Shown here piece by piece: positions 9,653 through 18,522 of a stretch of DNA of 64,000 bases (position 1 is its first letter; each line of letters opens with the position of its first letter). The notes beneath the pieces are model-generated. The model was given only the letters and a program-made list of their open reading frames with translations, did no database searches and was not told the DNA's origin. The DNA is from Pelotomaculum_C sp050950345 (GTDB lineage: Bacteria; Bacillota; Desulfotomaculia; Desulfotomaculales; Pelotomaculaceae), in assembly GCA_050950345.1 (NCBI GenBank), contig JBMNHK010000002.1, forward strand, positions 620,001-684,000, written 5' to 3'. A program made the translations under genes and the position numbers.

Positions 9653-9663
9653 TGGTCATACCA
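9653..9663. promoter_or_regulatory. FadR/GntR-type operator TGGTCATACCA
   Basis: The 11-base palindrome TGGT-CAT-ACCA matches the general TGGTnnnACCA operator of FCD-domain GntR regulators. It begins 10 bases after the -10 box, about at the transcription start, a position suited to repression. A GntR/FCD gene lies downstream at 12007 and is the obvious candidate binder (inference). Confidence 0.6.
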
Positions 9664-9781
9664 CTAGACCACATGACCATAAATAAGGAGGCGATCAAAA
9701 GATATAGTATTACAGTAAATAAATAGGAAAGACTAATATTTAATCATTTTTATTTTACTGAAAGGGATGTGACGTATAGCA

Positions 9782-11887
9782 GTGACTGACCTGAAAAAAT
9801 TCTTTGAGCCCAAATCTGTGGCTGTCGTAGGGGCTTCAAAAAAACCGGATAAATTAAGCACCGCGATTATGCGCAATATTATTAACAGCGGCTACCAGGG
9901 GACTATTATTCCAATCAATCCTAAAGAAACAGAAATAATGGGCTACACTTGCTACCCGTCGATAGCCGCTATCCCTGGCGATTTAGACCTGGCATTGATG
10001 GTAGTGCCGGCAGCAAAGGTATTGGCTTCTGTTCGTGAGTGCGGCGAAAAAGGAGTTAAAAACGTTGTTGTCATATCGGCTGGCTTCAAAGAAATAGGTG
10101 AAGAAGGCCAGGAATTGGAAAGACAGCTGGTTGAAATATGCAATGAATTTGACATCAACGTGATGGGACCTAACTGCGTAGGTGTGATGGACACCAATAC
10201 GCCTATTAACGCCTCTTTTACTGCCGCAGCGCCAATGAAAGGGGATGTGGCGTTTATTTCCCAGAGCGGTGCGATTCTGCTGGCAGCTTTAGACTGGAGC
10301 AGTACGGTGGGTTTGGGCTATAGCCGGGTGATCAGTATCGGTAACAAGGCCAACACCAACGAGATTGATTACATTGAAGAAGTGGCCAATGATCCAGGTA
10401 CCAAGGTGATTATGTGTTACGTGGAAGACATTACTGACGGGCCACGCTTCCTCAAGGTAGCTGGGGAAGCAGCCAAGAAAAAGCCGGTGATAATTTATAA
10501 GGCCGGGGTCAGCCAGGCCGGTGCCCAGGCGGCTTCATCCCATACCGGCGCCTTGGCCGGCAGTGATCTGGCTTATGATACAGCCTTTAAACAGGCCGGC
10601 ATTATCAGGGCTCATAGCATGACCGAACTGTTTGAATTAGCTATTGCTTTTACAAGATGTCCTATTCCTGCCGGGGACAGGGTAGCTATTGTCACCAATT
10701 CAGGCGGTCCTGGGATTATCGCTACAGATAACGTAGAGCTGAAGAACCTTCAAATGGCTCGCTTTGCAGAGAGCACTATTCAGGATCTGCGCGAAAACCT
10801 GCCTAAAGAATCCAATATCCATAACCCGGTTGACGTGTTGGGGGATGCCAGGACAGATCGCTATCAATACGCTCTGAATAAGGTATTGGAAGATCCCAAT
10901 GTTGACAGTGTCTTACTCATGATGTGCCCGACAGCCGTTACTGAGCCAGTAGATACCTCTAAAGCTATCGTAGAGGCGCAAAAAGCGCATCCAGAAAAAC
11001 CAATCTTTACTGCTTATATGGGCGGTCCTATCCTGGCTGAAGGCGCCGGTATCAGCGCTGCCAACGGGCTTCCGACTTTTACCTTCCCTGAAACATGCAT
11101 TACTTGTCTGGACGGTATGAATAGATACAGGAAATTCCTGGGCTCTCTGGAGCGTAAACAAGCGCCTGCTCAGTTGCAGGTAGATCAGGCTAAGGCAAAG
11201 GCTATTCTAGAGCAAGTAGCTCAGGAAGGGCGCAAAAACTTGCTGGGCAGCGAAGCATCAGCAGTGGCCGAGGCCTATGGTATTACGGTTGCTCCTATTG
11301 CCTTAACCGGATCCGCCGAAGAAGCCGTAGCTGCGGCTGAAAAGATGGGCTATCCTGTTGTGCTCAAAGTTGCATCGACGGAAATCCTGCATAAGTCTGA
11401 TGTGGGCGGGGTTAAAGTTGGCCTGAAATCGGCAGATGATGTGCGCAATGCCTATCAGTCCATTATGGATAGTGTGGGGCGCGCCCTGCCAGATGCCAAG
11501 GTACAGGGTATCGAGGTGCAAAAAATGATGCCACAAGGTACCGAGCTGATTGTCGGCATGATCAAGGATCCCCAGTTTGGCCCGCTGATCGCCTTTGGTA
11601 TGGGCGGCATCTATGTCAACCTTATTAAAGACGCTTCTTTCCGCCTGGCCTCCAGCCTTGACGACGAGCAAGTTGTGGACGAAATGCTGGCCGAAACCAA
11701 GGCCTACACACTTCTGCAAGGCTACCGCGGAGAATCCCCCAGGGATATCAACGCAGTTAAGGATGTAATCAAACGGGCGGCCAGGTTGGTCAGTGATTTC
11801 CCAGAAATTACTGAGATGGATATAAATCCTGTCTTTGCCTATGAGAATGGTCTATCGGCATTGGATATCAAAATAACCATTGCTTAA
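9782..11887 (+). CDS. ADP-forming acetate/acyl-CoA synthetase, fused alpha-beta subunits
   Basis: 701 residues. GTG start at 9782; a weak AAGGGA lies about 13 bases upstream. Order: CoA-binding Rossmann domain (FEPKSVAVVGASKKPDKLS, residues 8-27), succinyl-CoA-ligase-like flavodoxin domains with the phospho-accepting His254 in SSHTGALAGSD, then an ATP-grasp domain (about 480-700; YPVVLKVASTEILHKSDVGGV, GMGGIYVNLIKD, EMDINPVFAYENG). The enzyme interconverts acyl-CoA + ADP + Pi with acid + ATP; in fermenters it conserves ATP from acetyl-CoA or aryl-CoA. It is followed by a hairpin and a GntR regulator. The acyl substrate cannot be told from sequence alone. Confidence 0.88.
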   Translation: MTDLKKFFEPKSVAVVGASKKPDKLSTAIMRNIINSGYQGTIIPINPKETEIMGYTCYPSIAAIPGDLDLALMVVPAAKVLASVRECGEKGVKNVVVISAGFKEIGEEGQELERQLVEICNEFDINVMGPNCVGVMDTNTPINASFTAAAPMKGDVAFISQSGAILLAALDWSSTVGLGYSRVISIGNKANTNEIDYIEEVANDPGTKVIMCYVEDITDGPRFLKVAGEAAKKKPVIIYKAGVSQAGAQAASSHTGALAGSDLAYDTAFKQAGIIRAHSMTELFELAIAFTRCPIPAGDRVAIVTNSGGPGIIATDNVELKNLQMARFAESTIQDLRENLPKESNIHNPVDVLGDARTDRYQYALNKVLEDPNVDSVLLMMCPTAVTEPVDTSKAIVEAQKAHPEKPIFTAYMGGPILAEGAGISAANGLPTFTFPETCITCLDGMNRYRKFLGSLERKQAPAQLQVDQAKAKAILEQVAQEGRKNLLGSEASAVAEAYGITVAPIALTGSAEEAVAAAEKMGYPVVLKVASTEILHKSDVGGVKVGLKSADDVRNAYQSIMDSVGRALPDAKVQGIEVQKMMPQGTELIVGMIKDPQFGPLIAFGMGGIYVNLIKDASFRLASSLDDEQVVDEMLAETKAYTLLQGYRGESPRDINAVKDVIKRAARLVSDFPEITEMDINPVFAYENGLSALDIKITIA

Positions 11888-11902
11888 TCTTGGAACTCAT
11901 AG

Positions 11903-11965
11903 CTCACCGGCTAAGTTATCAGCTGGCTGCCGCCAATGAGTAGCGGCCAGCTGATATCAGGTGAG
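11903..11965 (+). terminator. Large stem-loop after the acyl-CoA synthetase gene
   Basis: CTCACC (11903-11908) pairs with GGTGAG (11960-11965), enclosing a strong stem of TATCAGCTGGC...GCCGC with GCGGC-CAGCTGATA. Only a short T-run follows, so it may terminate partially and let some transcripts reach the regulator gene. Confidence 0.6.
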
Positions 11966-12006
11966 TTTGAAGGCTGGATCACGCTGGAATACTATAAGGG
12001 ACCAAG

Positions 12007-12723
12007 GTGAGGCCTTTGGAGTTAAAGCCAATTAAAACAAAGAAGATATATGAGGAAATAATCAGTCAAATAAAGAATTTAATTCATGACGGCACCCTGA
12101 AACCAGGGGATAAGCTGATGTCGGAAAGGGAAATAGCAGAACAGCTGCATGTAGGCCGCCCGGCTGTAAGGGAAGCCTTCAGGGCTTTGGAGGCATTGGG
12201 CATTGTTGAAATCAGGCAGGGTGGCGGGACATTTGTCAAGGAGATCAGCAATCAGTCCCTGGCTGAAATGCTGGCGCTGTCCGTGATGACTCATAAGTAT
12301 ACTTCCAGTGAGTTGATGGAGTTTAGAAAGATACTTGAAGTTGAGGCAGCCGGTTTAGCGGCTTTGCGGCGCAGCGAAGAAGACCTGGCAAAGATGAAGG
12401 CGGTACTTAAAAAAATGGCTGAGGACCTTTCTGCAGAAGATTTGGGTGAACAGGCGGATTGGCAATTCCATAATTTGGTCGCTGAGGCTGCGCATAACTC
12501 TTTGCTTTTAAGGTTTATGGATTCAATTGCCGATACCAGAAGTAAGCTATTACAATCCAGCAGGGAAGAGCTATACCAAATCCCGGGAATGCCCCAGCTT
12601 TTGCTGAAAGATCATCAAGCCATATTTGAGGCCATCAGCAAAGGAAGCGAACAGGAAGCAAGGCAAGCTATGCTTAAACATGTGGCTCGTGTTGAGAAAT
12701 CTATATTTGAAGGGTCACAGTAG
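12007..12723 (+). CDS. GntR family regulator, FadR/FCD subfamily
   Basis: 238 residues, GTG start at 12007 with AAGGG at 11996-12000. N-terminal winged helix (KIYEEIISQIKNLIHDGTLKPGDKLMSEREIAEQLHVGRPAVREAFRALEALGIVEIRQGGGTFV, about 14-78) followed by an FCD effector domain (SELMEFRKILEVEAAGLAA, WQFHNLVAEAAHNSLLLRFMDSI, DHQAIFEAISKGSEQEARQAMLKH) whose Asp/His residues normally hold a metal. Such proteins sense organic acids or acyl-CoAs. It sits after the acyl-CoA synthetase, which has a matching TGGTnnnACCA site. Confidence 0.9.
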   Translation: MRPLELKPIKTKKIYEEIISQIKNLIHDGTLKPGDKLMSEREIAEQLHVGRPAVREAFRALEALGIVEIRQGGGTFVKEISNQSLAEMLALSVMTHKYTSSELMEFRKILEVEAAGLAALRRSEEDLAKMKAVLKKMAEDLSAEDLGEQADWQFHNLVAEAAHNSLLLRFMDSIADTRSKLLQSSREELYQIPGMPQLLLKDHQAIFEAISKGSEQEARQAMLKHVARVEKSIFEGSQ

Positions 12724-12761
12724 TTTGTCAAATTAAATGTTTGTTAAATCAAATCATAAAC

Positions 12762-12789
12762 AAAGGAGGTCCTCAATGGAACCTCCTTT
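12762..12789. terminator. Hairpin terminator after the GntR gene
   Basis: AAAGGAGGT (12762-12770) pairs perfectly with ACCTCCTTT (12781-12789) with a 10-base loop, followed by TATTTC. It lies between the convergent GntR gene and the minus-strand gene at 12814 and may serve both. Confidence 0.7.
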
Positions 12790-12813
12790 ATTTCATATTT
12801 GTGTCCCCTGGAG

Positions 12814-13239
12814 TTAATGTAATTCAGGTGTGTTGCCGCCGTCTGTGCTAAGATGTTCAAGTATCTCCATAAATATTTCTTCATCTAAGGGTTTCCGTTT
12901 GTCCAGGGATATCCAGCCTCTTTTTTTGGAGTACAAAATTGAGTAAGATTGCTTGTGGTTGGTGATGTCAACGCGGCCGATAGCGCCAATGGCAAACCTG
13001 CCTACAGGCAATACTTCAATTGGCGTTTTATCTGTCGTTAGAATCAGCATCGGTGCCTGATAATCTCCCACAGGTTCCTCAAATTTGTTAACCATCAAAT
13101 CAACAGCATTGAAGCGCTCGTTATATGGAGATAATAATATCCACTGCTTAACTTGTTTTATTAAACTTCCCAGTGCTTCAACCCATTCTTCAATGATCCT
13201 TTGATTATTTATCCTGATAGTTTCATTATTATCGAGCAT
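12814..13239 (-). CDS. Hypothetical protein, 141 residues
   Basis: No family recognised. ATG at 13239 follows AGGAGG with good spacing, so it is likely a real gene. The sequence is soluble and mixed: a helical N-terminus (RIIEEWVEALGSLIKQVKQWILL), then beta-like segments (APMLILTTDKTPIEVLPVGRFAIGAIGRVDIT, SYSILYSKKRGWISLDKRK) and a helical end. No signal peptide or membrane helix, no cysteines. Confidence 0.6.
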   Translation of the reverse strand: MLDNNETIRINNQRIIEEWVEALGSLIKQVKQWILLSPYNERFNAVDLMVNKFEEPVGDYQAPMLILTTDKTPIEVLPVGRFAIGAIGRVDITNHKQSYSILYSKKRGWISLDKRKPLDEEIFMEILEHLSTDGGNTPELH

Positions 13240-13999
13240 GGGTTCCTCCTGTAGCGGTAGTTAAGCTCTGCATCCAGTGCATCTACCATTATAAAAGCAA
13301 ATCCAGGATTTGTCCATGCCCGCAAGTTTATTATTGAAAGTATTGAAGACTGTTTAATTAACGGCAAGAAGCAGAAGAATAAAGATTAAAAATAGGACAA
13401 ATGCGTCATTGCCTGGCAAACCAGTCAAAGCCCCTGTGGGTTTTAGCCTTTGTTCCATTAGCTGTAACCACCTTTTTCCCTATTATATGTTAGAACCAGG
13501 CTTATTGTGCGCAATAAAACATAAACATTCAATAATTGTTTCGCAAAACGAGTAAATGAGCTAGTTCTGTATAATTTTGTTGAATATGCGAAAAATATTG
13601 CATTATTTGCATTAAATCAGGTGTTATTGCATACAATGCTTTATGTTTAACTCGTTATGTGTTATAGTGTAATTTAAGCAGCTAAAGTTATGTTTTTAGA
13701 AGGGATATATGCACTTTTTTTGAAAAATATGAAGAATTGGAAAACATCTTGCAGTGAGCTACTATTTGAATAAAGAGTACTATATATCATACTACTATGC
13801 GGTATATTGAAATTGTTCGTTTTATGATGTTTACTTTTTTATAAATATTACTATATAATAATATCATAGTCTGTTATTTAGTTAACCTATAGAGGATTTC
13901 CCGGCAGAAAAACACACCATCTCATATGTTGATGGGTTTTAACATATAACGGCTGTAACCTTCTGTTTTCCACATGATAAACGTTTTGGGGGGAAGCAC
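13240..13999. other. 760-base AT-rich intergenic region upstream of the first PucR gene
   Basis: No convincing gene. The right half is strongly AT-rich with several TATAAT-like blocks. An inverted repeat ATATGTT (13924-13930) / AACATAT (13941-13947) with a 10-base spacer precedes the PucR gene and could be its operator. AAACATAAA near 13529 and TTTATGTTT near 13641 are another loose inverted pair. Confidence 0.4.
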
Positions 14000-15307
14000 A
14001 TGTTGATGGTTAGGGATTTGCTTCAGGCAGAAGACATTCAAGGCTTTGATGTGGATTCAGTTTATGATGAGTTTTTGCAGGAAATTGTAAATGGCAACGG
14101 CTATAAAGGAATTGCCAACCTGTTGTCCCAAAAGTTGCAAGTAAGTGTCCTGATCGAGGATGAATATTTCTTTGTGCAAGCTCGTGCTTTTTTGAACACG
14201 AATACTTTTTCAAGTAAAAGGCGTAAAAAAAGTGGCGTCAGATACTGGAAGCCCCAATATCTGGATCCGAATATCAATGAATATGTGCGTGCTTTACAAA
14301 CCACACTTCGCCCGGTGGTGATACCGGAGTTGCCGGAGTACGGCATTATTTCGGCTAGGACAGTATTTCCTGTTGTTATTAATAATGAAGTTAAGAAGTA
14401 TTTAAACGTATTTAAGAAAGACTTGAGCTGGGAACAAATGAGAATTGTCAGAGTAGCGCTTCATAGTCTAAAAATTATGGAAATCTGTCGCCATGCACAG
14501 ATGGAAATGGAAGACCAGACGATGAAAAGCCTGGTTCTCGGTCTTATTTCAGACAAGCATAAAGAAGATAAGATTTTCGGGGGAAACAAGATTCTGGGTT
14601 TCGATCTTTCTAGAGAGGCTGTTTTAGCTGTCGTGCAAATTAAAGAGGCGCCGGGACAGCGGCAAATAGAAGAAGCGTTGCGGAGTATTATCGGCGACCT
14701 GTATATTAATGCCAGCGCAATCGCCATAAACAACGAACAGGCGGTATTGCTGATTCAACATCCTGAAGAAGGTGCGCTGGAGTCATCTGTGGTCAATGAG
14801 TCTTTGCATGCAATATATGAAGGTCTGGCAGTGATCTTTTCCGGCGCCAAGATCAGGATAGGCGTTGGACGCCAATGCTATAAGCCCCGTGATTATAAAA
14901 TTGCCTTTGAAGAAGCCTGTCAAGCACTATCCAGTACTTCGTCTAAAGGAGAGAATGAGGAAGGGGTGGTTTACTACCACTCATTGAGGTTGATGGGAAT
15001 CCTACTGCACCCGGTAAACGAGCAAACCCTGTCTGTATTTGTGCGGCTTATCCTCGGTAAGCTACATGATTATAGTGTCAATCATAGTATTAACCTGATT
15101 GACAGTGTTGAATGCTATATTAATCACGATTGCTGTATTCAAAGTGCGGCCAGAGAGTTGTTTATTCATCCCAACACCTTGCGTTACCGGTTGGAGAAAG
15201 CAAGAAAAATATCAGGACTTGATTTTACAGACAATGATACAAAGCTGGAATTGCAACTGGCAATTAAGCTGTATAGGTATCAAGGGGATCTTTTATGGCA
15301 GGTTTAA
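14000..15307 (+). CDS. PucR/CdaR-type transcriptional regulator (copy 1)
   Basis: 435 residues, ATG after a GGGGGG ribosome site. The C-terminus is the PucR helix-turn-helix (CIQSAARELFIHPNTLRYRLEKARKISGLDF, about 376-406). The middle (about 195-330) has the degenerate GGDEF-like CdaR fold (ILGFDLSREAVLAVVQIKE, IRIGVGRQCYKPRDYKIAFEEACQAL), and the N-terminal ~130 residues form a possible sensor (GYKGIANLLSQKLQVSVLIEDEYFFVQARA). PucR-type proteins usually activate catabolic operons in response to aromatic or purine compounds. A paralogue with the same layout is at 38679, so each half of the island seems to have its own regulator. Confidence 0.85.
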   Translation: MLMVRDLLQAEDIQGFDVDSVYDEFLQEIVNGNGYKGIANLLSQKLQVSVLIEDEYFFVQARAFLNTNTFSSKRRKKSGVRYWKPQYLDPNINEYVRALQTTLRPVVIPELPEYGIISARTVFPVVINNEVKKYLNVFKKDLSWEQMRIVRVALHSLKIMEICRHAQMEMEDQTMKSLVLGLISDKHKEDKIFGGNKILGFDLSREAVLAVVQIKEAPGQRQIEEALRSIIGDLYINASAIAINNEQAVLLIQHPEEGALESSVVNESLHAIYEGLAVIFSGAKIRIGVGRQCYKPRDYKIAFEEACQALSSTSSKGENEEGVVYYHSLRLMGILLHPVNEQTLSVFVRLILGKLHDYSVNHSINLIDSVECYINHDCCIQSAARELFIHPNTLRYRLEKARKISGLDFTDNDTKLELQLAIKLYRYQGDLLWQV

Positions 15308-15323
15308 TACTAGAAGAATTGAC

Positions 15324-15350
15324 AGTCCGGCTGTAATAGCCGGGCTTTTT
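15324..15350 (+). terminator. Rho-independent terminator of PucR copy 1
   Basis: AGTCCGGCT (15324-15332) pairs with AGCCGGGCT (15338-15346) with one G-T pair and a 5-base loop, followed by TTTTTG. Confidence 0.8.
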
Positions 15351-15491
15351 GTTTGAAGTGAACAAAAAACAAAGCAATTACCAAGTGAGGTTTGTCAGAT
15401 GAGCTAATAGAATAATTTAGTTTTATACGTTAAAATGGTACATAAAGTACTATTAGTATAACCTTATGAAAGCAAAGAGCAATCAATAGGT

Positions 15492-16064
15492 ATGAGTAGG
15501 GCGTATGAAAAAATGGAACAAATGTTGTCAAATATAGAGGTAATTCTACTCAATATTGTAAATGAAAAGCCTTCCTACGCATATGAAATTGATAAAACTA
15601 TAGAATTGCGTGAAATGAAACGGTGGGTGAGAATCGGCTCTGCTTCAATCTACCGGGTTTTAATTAAATTAGAAAAAAAAGGCTTAGTATATTCAAGAAG
15701 AGAAAAAGAAGGCAAAATGCCTGAAAGAAAAAGGTATTATATAACGGAGCCCGGCAAGGCGGCCTTAGCTGAAGCAGCTAAAAAGCTGCTCTCACAGCTT
15801 GAATGGTACTATTTGGACTTGAATGTGGGGTTTGAAGCTTCTGACGGGTTAACAGCTGACGAGATAGTTAGTTGTTTACAAAAGAGACTGACTAAAGTTA
15901 AGTCTAATATAAGGGGTTTGCAAGAGATATATAATACCGAACAGGGGCTTTCGGAGAAGAAAAGAATAATTATCAAAAACCTTATTTATATCCGGGGTGC
16001 TGAAGAGAAAATATTGGAGGAAGCAATACATAATATTGCTACGCATGGAAAGATCGTGGAATAA
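15492..16064 (+). CDS. PadR family transcriptional regulator
   Basis: 190 residues. N-terminal winged helix with the PadR pattern (VILLNIVNEKPSYAYEIDKTIELREMKRWVRIGSASIYRVLIKLEKKGLVYSRREKEG, then KRYYITEPGKAALAEA) and a C-terminal helical dimerisation region (Vir_act_alpha_C-like, about 110-185). PadR proteins repress genes and are released by phenolic acids or other ligands. A near palindrome GGTAC-ATAAA-GTAC around 15437-15450 in its own upstream region may be an operator. The ribosome site is weak. Genes of the MoxR/VWA group follow. Confidence 0.85.
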   Translation: MSRAYEKMEQMLSNIEVILLNIVNEKPSYAYEIDKTIELREMKRWVRIGSASIYRVLIKLEKKGLVYSRREKEGKMPERKRYYITEPGKAALAEAAKKLLSQLEWYYLDLNVGFEASDGLTADEIVSCLQKRLTKVKSNIRGLQEIYNTEQGLSEKKRIIIKNLIYIRGAEEKILEEAIHNIATHGKIVE

Positions 16065-16081
16065 TTAAGGTCTGTGACAAT

Positions 16082-16126
16082 GGTGTAAAACTGCGGATGT
16101 ATGTGTGCTTCCGGATTTTTTACACC
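16082..16126 (+). terminator. Stem-loop after the PadR gene
   Basis: GGTGTAAAA (16082-16090) pairs with TTTTTTACACC (16116-16126), with GGA/TTCC possibly extending the stem; the T-rich arm makes this a likely terminator. Confidence 0.55.
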
Positions 16127-16361
16127 TTATGTTTTGTATTATAGTATATTTCAGGTTTGATTGGGGAAGGCTGATTAAGTTTGTGATAGCAGTAACTAGC
16201 CTGATAGTGCGGTGTCTGTGTGAAGCGTTATACAAGATGTAAGACAGATTTAAAGCGCGCAGTTCCCTATGACTCTATAGTGGTGGAATTGATATTTGGT
16301 AGCTTTATTTGAAGTGGTAGCTACCCTGGAAATACTCTTGGTAATAGAAAGGGGGGCTTAT

Positions 16362-16541
16362 ATGCTGAAAGCTATTGTCGTTGCAGCAATTTTGGGAATG
16401 TTGCTACCTGTTGCCGGCCATATGCTCGGCAGCAGGATGTCCAACAACTGGTATCGTTTTATTATCTCAATTATTTGCTTGATTGCAGCGATACTTATTG
16501 CTTATGCTCTTGCCGTGGCTTTTAATTGGGGAGTTTGTTAG
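16362..16541 (+). CDS. Small two-helix membrane protein, 59 residues
   Basis: ATG at 16362 follows AAAGGGGGG, a much better start than the upstream in-frame candidate at 16296. Two hydrophobic segments (LKAIVVAAILGMLLPVAGHML and WYRFIISIICLIAAILIAYALAVAF) flank a short RMSNN loop. No family recognised. It lies 50 bases before the MoxR gene and may be co-transcribed. Confidence 0.55.
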   Translation: MLKAIVVAAILGMLLPVAGHMLGSRMSNNWYRFIISIICLIAAILIAYALAVAFNWGVC

Positions 16542-16591
16542 TACAAGTTTGTTAGTGCACTATACTATATCATTAAAGGGGTTGGTGGATT

Positions 16592-17521
16592 TTGGCTATT
16601 AGATTAAAGAAACCGGTGGCTGAGACTGCAGGTGAAGAGAAAACTGGACGACTGCAAGGAATTATTAAAAGCATGAATCCGCAATCACTGAAGGAAAAAA
16701 TGCTTTCAGAGTGTTCCTATATCACTTCTGATGAGGAAGCCTTTGTGATTTACATGGCTCTGGAGCTGCAGAAGCCGCTTTTGGTAGAAGGGCCTCCGGG
16801 CAGCGGTAAAACGGAAATAGCTAAAGTGTTGTCGACTATTCTGGGCGCGGATTTGATTCGCCTGCAGTGCTATGAGGGGTTAGATGAAGGAAAAGCGTTA
16901 TATGAATGGAACTATCAAAAGCAAATTCTTGATATCCAAAGGAAAACCGAAAAAGACATTTTTGGGTCGGATTATTTGCTTCCCAGACCTTTGCTTTCAG
17001 CCATTCAAGCTAAAGAGACGCCTATTTTGCTAATTGACGAGATTGATAAAGTTGACACTGAATTCGAAGCTTTCCTGATGGAGGTTCTATCTGACTTTCA
17101 GGTGTCCATACCTGAATATGGAACCGTGAAGGCTGTAGAGCCTCCTCCTGTAGTTCTAACCTCAAATGCGGTGCGCGACCTGGGGGATGCGTTGCGTCGG
17201 AGATGTGTCTATCTATATATTAATTATCCCTCCATGAGCCGGGAGGCTACCATCATGATGCTTAAGGTGGAAGGGCTAAAGCCGGCTTTAGCGCTGCAAA
17301 TCGCTCGCGCTATGTATCTGATCCGGGATGAATTGTCTCTTTTAAAGCCTCCTTCTATTTCAGAGAGTCTGGACCTGGCGCAAGCTGCGGTGAGCAACAA
17401 AATAACTGCTTTGGACCCCGTGTTCCTGAATGCATTGAACTCGCTCTATATGAAGACTAGAGAGGATCAAGAGGCGTTTAGGAAGAAAGGTGGCGGGAAA
17501 TGGGTGTGCAGAAATCTCTAG
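16592..17521 (+). CDS. MoxR-family AAA+ ATPase
   Basis: 309 residues, TTG start with AAAGGGG at 16575-16581. Walker A GPPGSGKT (67-74), Walker B LLIDEIDK (146-153), sensor 1 VVLTSNAVRDL and arginine residues in ALRRRCVYLYINYPS mark a MoxR/NorQ/CoxD-type ATPase. These work with a VWA-domain partner as chaperones that insert metal cofactors or activate enzymes. The next gene, a VWA protein, overlaps it by 22 bases, implying tight coupling. Clients could be the molybdenum enzyme at 52-56 kb or the flavin/Fe-S modules (inference). Confidence 0.92.
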   Translation: MAIRLKKPVAETAGEEKTGRLQGIIKSMNPQSLKEKMLSECSYITSDEEAFVIYMALELQKPLLVEGPPGSGKTEIAKVLSTILGADLIRLQCYEGLDEGKALYEWNYQKQILDIQRKTEKDIFGSDYLLPRPLLSAIQAKETPILLIDEIDKVDTEFEAFLMEVLSDFQVSIPEYGTVKAVEPPPVVLTSNAVRDLGDALRRRCVYLYINYPSMSREATIMMLKVEGLKPALALQIARAMYLIRDELSLLKPPSISESLDLAQAAVSNKITALDPVFLNALNSLYMKTREDQEAFRKKGGGKWVCRNL

Positions 17522-18489
17522 AAACAGGGTTGCTTACTGCATTTAGGGATTTGTGCCAAAGTTACTGGAGTTGGCTGGCAACTTTTTTAAAATTAGAGAA
17601 GAAAGCAGCGGATAATGTGAGTGAAAGATTAAGTACCGATTCACCGGTTTTAGAAGTCCCGGTTAAAGTCTCCTCATACTATCAGGGGCGCGAAGGTAAT
17701 AAGCCTTTAGCGGGAGATGGGCTTGTTGCCAGTACTTTACAAGTTTCGAGAGGCTTTCTGACTGTGGATGAAGATGAGATAACTGAAGATGATGTCACAG
17801 CGGCCAGAAGAAAGATGCGCAGGATCGCGCAGAAACTGGTTTCCGCCTTGTCCCGTAATCGCAGGCGCACTGAAGTGCAAAAGCAGATTGATTTCAGAAG
17901 AACTATGCGCCGCTCTATTCAAACCGGCGGGATCATGATAGATGTGAAATATAGGGCCAGGACGCTTAAAAAGCCCCGTTTAGTCATCATCCTGGATACG
18001 TCAGGTTCGATGCAGGTTTGGATTAAGATGCTGGTCCAGTTAATCCAAGCCGTGGGATTAGAATTGTCAAGAAGAGAGATCTTTATCTTTGCCCAGGACC
18101 TTGAATGTGTAACCAAGGATCTTGGCAGGACATGGCAGGATACAGTCAATGCATTGGAGTTGCGGGAAAACTGGGGTGGTACAACCAGTATTTACCATGC
18201 GCTGAGAACCCTGCAAAATGTTCATCATGACAAGTTCTCACCGCAGTCAGTGGTGCTGATGCTATCAGATTTATTTACAACAGAACCGGAAAAAGCTGCC
18301 GATGAAGTTAGAAAGCTATACCGTAAGACTAAAGCCTTCTATATCTTCCGGGTAAAAGACCAGGAAAGGGATGATATTACTTATTATCAAACCTACATCC
18401 AGCCTTTTATTGGTACAGCAACCGGTTTATATGATATCAGTAGTCTGGAAGATATGGCTGATGCTATTAGAAAAGTAGTCGTTAGTTAG
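17500..18489 (+). CDS. VWA-domain protein, CoxE-like
   Basis: 329 residues. After an Arg/Lys-rich helical region (about 95-145, RKMRRIAQKLVSALSRNRRRTE) comes a von Willebrand factor A domain with an intact MIDAS motif DTSGSM (166-171), then GGTTSIYHALRTL and VVLMLSDLFTTEP. This is the CoxE/VWA partner of MoxR ATPases; together they remodel or activate metalloenzymes. The gene starts inside the end of the MoxR gene (22-base overlap) and is followed after 33 bases by an unknown gene. No signal peptide, so cytoplasmic. Confidence 0.88.
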   Translation: MGVQKSLETGLLTAFRDLCQSYWSWLATFLKLEKKAADNVSERLSTDSPVLEVPVKVSSYYQGREGNKPLAGDGLVASTLQVSRGFLTVDEDEITEDDVTAARRKMRRIAQKLVSALSRNRRRTEVQKQIDFRRTMRRSIQTGGIMIDVKYRARTLKKPRLVIILDTSGSMQVWIKMLVQLIQAVGLELSRREIFIFAQDLECVTKDLGRTWQDTVNALELRENWGGTTSIYHALRTLQNVHHDKFSPQSVVLMLSDLFTTEPEKAADEVRKLYRKTKAFYIFRVKDQERDDITYYQTYIQPFIGTATGLYDISSLEDMADAIRKVVVS

Positions 18490-18522
18490 ATAGTGCCAAT
18501 TATTATGAGAGAAGGTGTTTTG

